Positions 58,341-64,000 of a DNA stretch of 64,000 nucleotides are shown here, piece by piece (the first letter of the stretch is position 1; each line of letters begins with the position of its first letter). A model generated the notes under the pieces. It saw only the letters and a list, made by a program, of their open reading frames with translations, ran no database searches and was not told where the DNA came from. The stretch lies in assembly GCA_028752905.1 (NCBI GenBank), contig JAQNBH010000013.1, positions 42,041,907-42,105,906 of the forward strand, written 5' to 3'. The stretch is from Cladorhizidae sp. MBARI D1340-BT2. Taxonomy: Eukaryota; Porifera; Demospongiae; Poecilosclerida; Cladorhizidae. The position numbers and the translations under genes were made by a program.

Positions 58341-58348
58341 CGAAGAAT

Positions 58349-58750
58349 TTTATCACTACAGGATGACCTGATACTTTTCTGGCTCCAGGCTCTGGCTTTG
58401 AGGGACTGCCATGTAGCAGACCCTTTACCAATCATTACACTCATTACTTTTGGGGGCCAGTGTCGTCATGCCATAATTATTACTCGATGCGTGTGCGCAA
58501 ATATTTATTTCCTTCCGTCCCGAATCTTTATTTCCGGATCCGGATATAGGACTCCAGGGACATCGGTCACCAAATGAAGCTTAATTTCCCTCCAGAGGTT
58601 AGCGATAAACTTATGGAGGGGTAATGCATCCCTCTGGATCCACCGCCTCCCCATTCGATCTCCTGAGGTGGACGGTTTAATTTAGATTTTAGTAATACAA
58701 TATGTAATGTTTATTGTTGGAAAAAAAGACGCACTTGCCAAATTACTCCC
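58349..58750. other. No gene seen
   Basis: Contains the repeated motif GACCCTTTACCAATCATTACAC at about 58418, matching 23950. Otherwise nothing assigned. Confidence 0.4.
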
Positions 58751-59857
58751 GGTGTCGTGCCAAATCCTTCCCGTTGCCAAATTTGTCCTCTTTGACCTAC
58801 AGCGCATGCGTCAACACGGATTTGCGCGTAGTGGGAATAATATGGCACGTTCTCGAGCTAAATTCTTCCCGCCTGCTAAATTCTTCCCCGTGCCATATTT
58901 ATTCTCTTCCTCCCCTTTGCACTTAATTGTTTATTGAGCATTATTTCAATTCCAGCATATTTCTGCAGGGTAAATTTACAATGTAAAAATTTAGAAAACT
59001 TTGATATCGTGAATTCAAACTGATGGAATTATTATATTACCTACTCCTTACCATTTGGTATCTAAACTAAAATTAGTGGCTAATTAGTAGCTAATGATAT
59101 TAGCATTTATGTATATTAACTAGGGGGATCTGGGGGTATGCTCCCCCAGGAAATTTTACACTCTCAGAGATCAATTCTTGGGCCTTCTATATAGACCAAA
59201 ATTGCATGTGTGTCCTGCAGGATAACTGCATAAGCGAGAACTATAACGATTGGTTGATTGAAGTAGGGCCTCTGTCTGCGCCCTTGATGGGTGGGTGTAA
59301 GAGGAGAATATTCAGAGTCACTCTTCCAAATCAGACTATTTTTGAGACCCAAGCATTTTTATAAGACCTGATAATTAAAATAGATTAAATTAAAGTTCTT
59401 CCTTCTTTCTCATGTAGAAATAAATTCTCTGGTCACATCAACAAGGTCTAGCTTAGCAATGCTTATATATATTTTCAGTAGCACACAATGATTGAGTTCT
59501 GAAGGTAGTCATCCTGAGTAGGTGGTATATACATCATTGTGAGGGTAACAAGGCTCACCATCATACTCTCCTTAACCTTCAACAAGATCTTGTGGTGTTT
59601 CAAATCTATTATATATAAGCAAATCAATCAAAAATTCACCATGTTTTTTGGTTGTATTATTTATCTAACTTAGCCATAATATTGGGGGGCCCTGGGCCCA
59701 AGCTGTTGATGATTGGGGGGCCTCGGCCCCCATGGTTTATACTCCCCTGCATATCTGGATATTCAGTCGACCATATATATTTGACTATTTATATATATAT
59801 TATATAAGTATTCTTTTCCCAACTTTTAATGCAAAGACCTTTATTAATTATGGCTGA

Positions 59858-60166
59858 TTATATATTATAATATAACTTAAAATATATATATATATATATA
59901 TACATATAGACACAGCAGTTCACACTAGTTTTTTTTTTTTTAGCTCTGTTATCATTTTCGCCCGAATTGCTGGCATATCGTTCTGTAAGAAAAAGGAAAA
60001 TATGCAATTATTATAGACAGATATTGTACATACCAATGATATCAAAGCTGCCACTTCTTTTTCTAATACCACTGTATTCCTTGGGCTCAGTATCACTACT
60101 ATAGGTGCCATGCGTGATGTAATGCTCCACCTTCCTTAAATGTACTCCACACTCTGTTTGCTCCAT
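59858..60166 (-). CDS. Small two-exon gene fragment, pre-integrase-like sequence
   Basis: Acceptor TTTGCAG before 60166. Exon 60166-60034 reads MEQTECGVHLRKVEHYITHG, then SSDTEPKEYSGIRKRSGSFD. The intron 60033-59983 (GTATGT to TTACAG, 51 bp) is in phase. Exon 2 gives ERYASNSGENDN, then a run of Lys from an A13 tract, and runs into a TA microsatellite before a stop. The pattern (YI..G.Y, then GIRKR...F) resembles the segment before the integrase zinc domain in Ginger and gypsy elements, but this is by eye only. Confidence 0.35.
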
Positions 60167-60179
60167 CTGCAAATGCAAT

Positions 60180-60320
60180 CAAAAGTTGATACACACTGAC
60201 AGGTAGCTAGATATATATATAGGAGCAATCAACACTGTTGAATAATATAAGAACAAAAAGTTGATACACAGGTAGATAGATATATAGCTAGGAGCAATCA
60301 ACATGTTGAGTAACGCACGC
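60180..60320. repeat. Tandem duplication of about 66 bp, 2 units
   Basis: AAAAGTTGATACACA, then GGTAG, then AGGAGCAATCAACA, occurs twice. Confidence 0.7.
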
Positions 60321-60486
60321 TAGGAGAAATCCAGGAGGATAAATTTGGCAAGCACGCTGTGGAAAGAGAAAATCGGTAGGAGGATAAATTTAGCAAGCAC
60401 GCTGTCCAAGAGAAAACCCGTCTCTGCGCATGCGCTGTAGGTCAAAGAGGACAAATTTGGCAACGGGAAGGATTTGGCACGACACC

Positions 60487-62104
60487 AGAGATGGTTCTGC
60501 AGCAGTAAGCTACGCAGTATCTGTGTTAGGGTTAATAAGGGCTACACTGAACTTAGATAACTACGTAGTTTTTTTTAATGTGCTTTTTGAAAAAGAAAAA
60601 CATTATTAACCAAACAATAAAATTAACAACATAAAATAATAAAACTTTATTACAGTATATACAAATGTAGAATTTAATTGTTCTGTTGAGCCTTGTAATG
60701 ACTACCGAAGAAAAAAGCATTAACTTCTCAATCTTAATTCTTTTCTTTAAAATGTAATTGCATTTCTACCCCACCTCCCTCTTGCCCTTGCCATGCCCAT
60801 GCCTACATTCTGACATGTAATCATGATGATGTATATACGCATGTGTCCGAGGTATTGTCAAGATATATATATAACTTTGTCATAACATTGTCTTTTCATT
60901 AAAAAAAAATCTTCTCCATTACAACGGTGTTTGTTGGGATGGTGGGGGGGGGTGCCAAAGACTAAGTACTAAAAATCCTTTTCTCTTCTCCCACCGCTTG
61001 AACACATTTTCCATTACAATTTGGCCTACCGTACCCAACACCTCTTCCTTCACCCCTGCTATATATATACTCACCTACCCAACAACATTAAGCCTACTCT
61101 CCCTTCATAATCTTCATTTCTCCATTCTACCACCCACTCCTCAGACCCTTCAATGCTCTCGACCATATCCAATAATCTTCCTCAATCACCAGCAAACTCC
61201 CCACAGTACAACAAGAAGTGCACAATCTTTCACAACACCTATAAATATATAATATAGCTATATACATATTCCATAATTATTATCAGAACAAGGCATGAAA
61301 TTTGCCGGTACAAAATTAAATTCACAGAACTCAATCTTTACATATAATTAGCAGGAGTTATATAGTATATAGGAGAATGAGTGAGCAACACAATGATCAG
61401 TGATTGCATAGATGCAGGGTCTTATGACCGTGGAAATCCCTTGGTCACTCACTCCATAAGACCCTGCCTGGGTTTTGGAATCCTGTATTATATAAAAGCA
61501 TAAAATTATGTTTATTTTGATGATGGTGGGAAAGTGGCAATGGTATGCTCCTGTGTGATGTTCAGAGCTAAAGATGAGCAGAGTAAATGTAAGTAGGCTC
61601 TGCCCATCAGTTCGCTCTCCATATTAATACTTATCATTGACTATATAATTTACATATTTATTTTTATTACTATCCATACCTTGTGTTGCCATTGCAAGCT
61701 CTGTGGGACTGTGTCTCAAGTAGGGTGGGTACCTTGCTGACCCAGAAAACCCTCGTTCATTTCCGTTTCGTCTGCTTGTTAGATATTCTAATTTCACTTG
61801 AATTGTTTTTCTCCTCTCTTTCTAATACTAAGTATGGATTATTCTTATATATATAAGCAATATAGCTTTTAGTTAACTATATGGCATGCTATATATCGCA
61901 CCCGTCACATTACTCCCATTCCTCTCAAGTGTTGTGGTATATAGGAAAACCCATTCTATGAATTATTCATTATTCTCATTCTCATTGACAACTGACCATG
62001 AATTTCATATCTTGCCAAATAACTCACAATATATTTCACAATCCAAGAGTGCACTATATTATATATGTTAACAAGCTAATTGATTACTCTTAATATATTA
62101 CAGG
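60487..62104. other. AT-rich region, no gene recognised
   Basis: 61415-61467 is a hairpin with 12-bp perfect arms (CAGGGTCTTATG and CATAAGACCCTG). TA-rich short tracts occur throughout. A few short open frames show no recognisable content. Confidence 0.4.
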
Positions 62105-64000
62105 CTGTCTTTACATTGCTGACAATTCCATTCTTCATGTAAGTTTGCAATGGCTGATGAAGGAATGTTAGCACAAGATTGATGGAACCATTCTTTACAT
62201 GAACAGCACTGTGCAACCATAAGGGCGGGGTTCATGGGGATGCCTACATATGCAGATAAGTGGTATTCTTTCGTCCAACTTCTTGTAGGTTACAGTCCGA
62301 TAGTAATTGTCTTGTCTGGAAGGACATTGCTAGATAGTGTCACATCTTGCTCTGATCAAAGGTTATGACTGATCGGTTAATCCCACTGCATAGAGCTGTT
62401 GCAACTGCATAGAGCTGTTGCAATTACAATAGCAAATAACCCAAAATCATTGCCTCCAGCCTGTCTCTGTATTTTTAGTTTCTCAATGATAAGGTAAGTT
62501 CCAGCGTAATGCTCCATCCAGGCAAGGCCTTTCAACGTATCCAATTCTGCATCAATGATAAGAACAGATATAATAAAGTATTAGGTCCATGTATGAAGGT
62601 GTAATATCAAATATTACTGTACATAGTCCTCAATTCCATTCACCCGACTTGAAGAAAACATGTCAAACATTATAAAATAACAAATTAAAAAAAATCTGGA
62701 TTTTAGTTGAGTCAGGCCATAGTTTAAACAATGACTTATTGGTTCTGGTAGGAAGGCTGTCATATAACAACACTGTGCCCTTGGATGCTCCTATATTTGA
62801 TGCACAAACCCAGTGGCCGCCAGTATTCATGATCTGCACATAATTCTCTACTGGAGTTCCAGTAAGTGAGCCTCCACTGCCTGGTGCCAAATATTGAACT
62901 GGCTGAAAGCCACCCATCACTGGAAACTGTACATGAAGTAGGGCCTGAGCTTCATTAATGTGGGTGTCCTCCAACCATGCTCCAGATTGGAGAGTTATGA
63001 GAAAGTCTCTGAGTAACTCTCTGCAGCTGACAAGCTGTTGACACGCTAGGCATTTACCATTTACCCTCAGTACAGTCCGTGTCGCACCAGTCACAAAACC
63101 ATCTGTCTCGGTCTGTGAAGATTCCGTAGAAATGCACATCTTTTCTGGTTGTCGTTGGTCCTGGTCCACAGTGCGTGTGGGTGGTTGGACTGGAGGTAGA
63201 ATGATTGTGCTCTGTTTCTCAGTATAGGGTTTGTTGGGATGCAGGCCAAGAGTTGACACCACACCAAGGTTTGCTGTGCACTGCCTCTTCCTTGGTGGAC
63301 TCTTCTCTGCAATATTCATGGCCAGATTCACAGTGGCTTCCTCGATACTAGTATCACAATCAAAGTCACAATCCAGGTATTGTAGGTCAGAGGGAGGGAG
63401 GGGTAAGCTTGTCTACAAGCTTGCATAGCCACTCTCAGTTGTAGGTATTTGTTGGGACACATCACCTACAAGATTGTCTTGAAGCATGGTTTCATGACCT
63501 GGTATACTACGGGTCAAGTAATGCTTTAGGTGTCCTGATTTTTATGGGATTGCCATTATCATCCTGCAATGTGCAGAGTCCCATAGAAGTGATGTCAGTT
63601 ATTTTGTAAGGCCCCAACAAGTCTCGTGATAACCTGTCACCTTTCCTTGATGCTTTTCGTACATTCCTCTTCAAGACATGGTCACCTGCAGCAAACAACA
63701 AATAATTTTGAACATGTGCATATCTTCAAGCCAAAACTTATGTCTGTCTGCAATTTATTAAACATAAAATGTTTGGAAATATAATATGCAAAATTTCTTT
63801 TATTGAAACTGATTTCCACCCTGCCCTTCCTCTCCGTATCTCACAAAGAGCAGTATATATATGGCACCATAAATATCTTAATTTTTGTCTTATCACCCTA
63901 AGCAAAACTGGAAGTGTTTTAAGCCTTTCTTTTGCTTGGCATCAAAATACAACTTGTGCTTGGCCTTGGCTTCTCTTGTACCTGTTCATCCAGGGCCTGT
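62105..64000 (-). pseudogene. Integrase-tail / Ulp1-type protease / PHD-finger relic (Ginger-like)
   Basis: Minus strand, N to C. 63970-63890: EAKAKHKLYFDAKQKKGLKH. After an intron (acceptor CTGCAG near 63687), 63690-63510: GDHVLKRNVRKASRKGDRL, LLGPYKI, an integrase C-terminal fold. 63480-63332: linker with one TAG. 63331-62663: KSPPRKRQ, CLACQQL, then Ulp1-like WLEDTHINEAQALL, GGHWVCASNIG (His) and VLLYDSLP (Asp). 62450-62400: RQAGGNDFGLFAIVIATALC, where the expected catalytic Cys of DCGLFAI is Phe. 62350-62290: VITFDQSKM then a stop. 62240-62105: a PHD finger (CICRHPHEP in one frame, QCCSCKEWFHQSC and WNCQQCKDSL in another). Multiple lesions. The integrase core lies beyond the window. Confidence 0.75.

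Larger units (their letters stand above)
54451..58460. repeat. Segmental duplication, copy B'
   Basis: Matches 20119-24000 in order. It has fewer 66-bp units, no (TAA)n, a Penelope/DIRS-like scrap near 56870, and the Merlin element at 57128-58340. Confidence 0.85.
58751..60486. repeat. Interval bounded by a perfect 60-bp inverted repeat
   Basis: 58751-58810 and 60427-60486 are exact reverse complements (left begins GGTGTCGTGCCAAATCCTTC and ends AGCGCATGCG). Short related motifs (GCCAAATT or GCTAAATT followed by a pyrimidine run) recur at both ends. No transposase inside. It may be a non-autonomous element or a gene flanked by copies of one. Confidence 0.85.

Noticed and set aside
58707..58937. 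Open frames at the left 60-bp arm
   Set aside because: They derive from tandem GCCAAATT-pyrimidine motifs. No domain, and two frames are open at once.
61415..61467. Miniature hAT transposon from CAGGGTCTTATG inverted arms
   Set aside because: Only 53 bp long with no target duplication. Better described as a hairpin.

Overview
The window looks like repeat-rich DNA from an early-branching animal. A demosponge is my best guess, but this is inferred from gene content and not proven. Supporting signs are GT-AG introns, some very small, a RING/B-box/coiled-coil/filamin/NHL (TRIM-type) gene, fragments of an animal-type cytosolic isoleucyl-tRNA synthetase gene, and a wide mix of eukaryotic transposons: Ty3/gypsy, several hAT, Merlin, pogo/Tigger, Penelope-like, two kinds of LINE, and an integrase/Ulp1/PHD relic. 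I saw no bacterial operons, tRNA, rRNA or CRISPR.

Layout. 1-4.55 kb is an apparently intact Ty3/gypsy retrotransposon on the minus strand, with identical LTRs over all visible bases and one 1340-codon gag-pol frame. 4.9-6.1 kb holds hAT and site-specific-LINE relics. 6.4-13.6 kb (block A) and 42.5-50.26 kb (block A') are diverged copies of one segment: a gypsy integrase scrap, a 27-bp minisatellite, a TRIM-NHL gene and a LINE reverse transcriptase relic. The A' TRIM gene is intact (734 aa). The A copy has lost its B-boxes and has a frameshifted RING, yet keeps a 517-codon open frame. 14.3-20 kb carries hAT, a 57-bp minisatellite, a foldback element, a pogo relic and a GIY-YIG relic. 20.1-24 kb (block B) and 54.45-58.46 kb (block B') are a second duplicated pair, sharing a 66-bp minisatellite and a possible terminal exon. 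B' was later hit by a Merlin transposon with a clean 8-bp target duplication.

24.5-27.2 kb is a decayed hAT. 28.2-28.9 kb is a small zinc-knuckle gene or relic. 29.2-32 kb is a LINE with ORF1, endonuclease and the start of the RT. 32.9-34.7 kb is a 30-bp minisatellite with higher-order structure. 35.7-39.3 kb holds isoleucyl-tRNA synthetase exons (minus strand) interrupted by a hAT and several minisatellites. 39.4-43.3 kb stacks three minisatellites, then a gypsy relic with three more inside it. 46.4-47.9 kb is a hAT containing a long palindrome. 50.3-53.9 kb is a 58-bp minisatellite split by a 2.1-kb hAT with perfect 15-bp terminal repeats. 58.7-60.5 kb is bounded by a perfect 60-bp inverted repeat and contains a small spliced-looking gene. 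62.1 kb to the end is an integrase/Ulp1/PHD relic.

Overall, roughly 11 kb (about one sixth) is minisatellite and most of the rest is mobile-element sequence. The only genes I regard as credible host genes are the 43.9-46.1 kb TRIM-NHL gene, its truncated paralogue and the synthetase fragments. A few short exon-like open frames remain unassigned.
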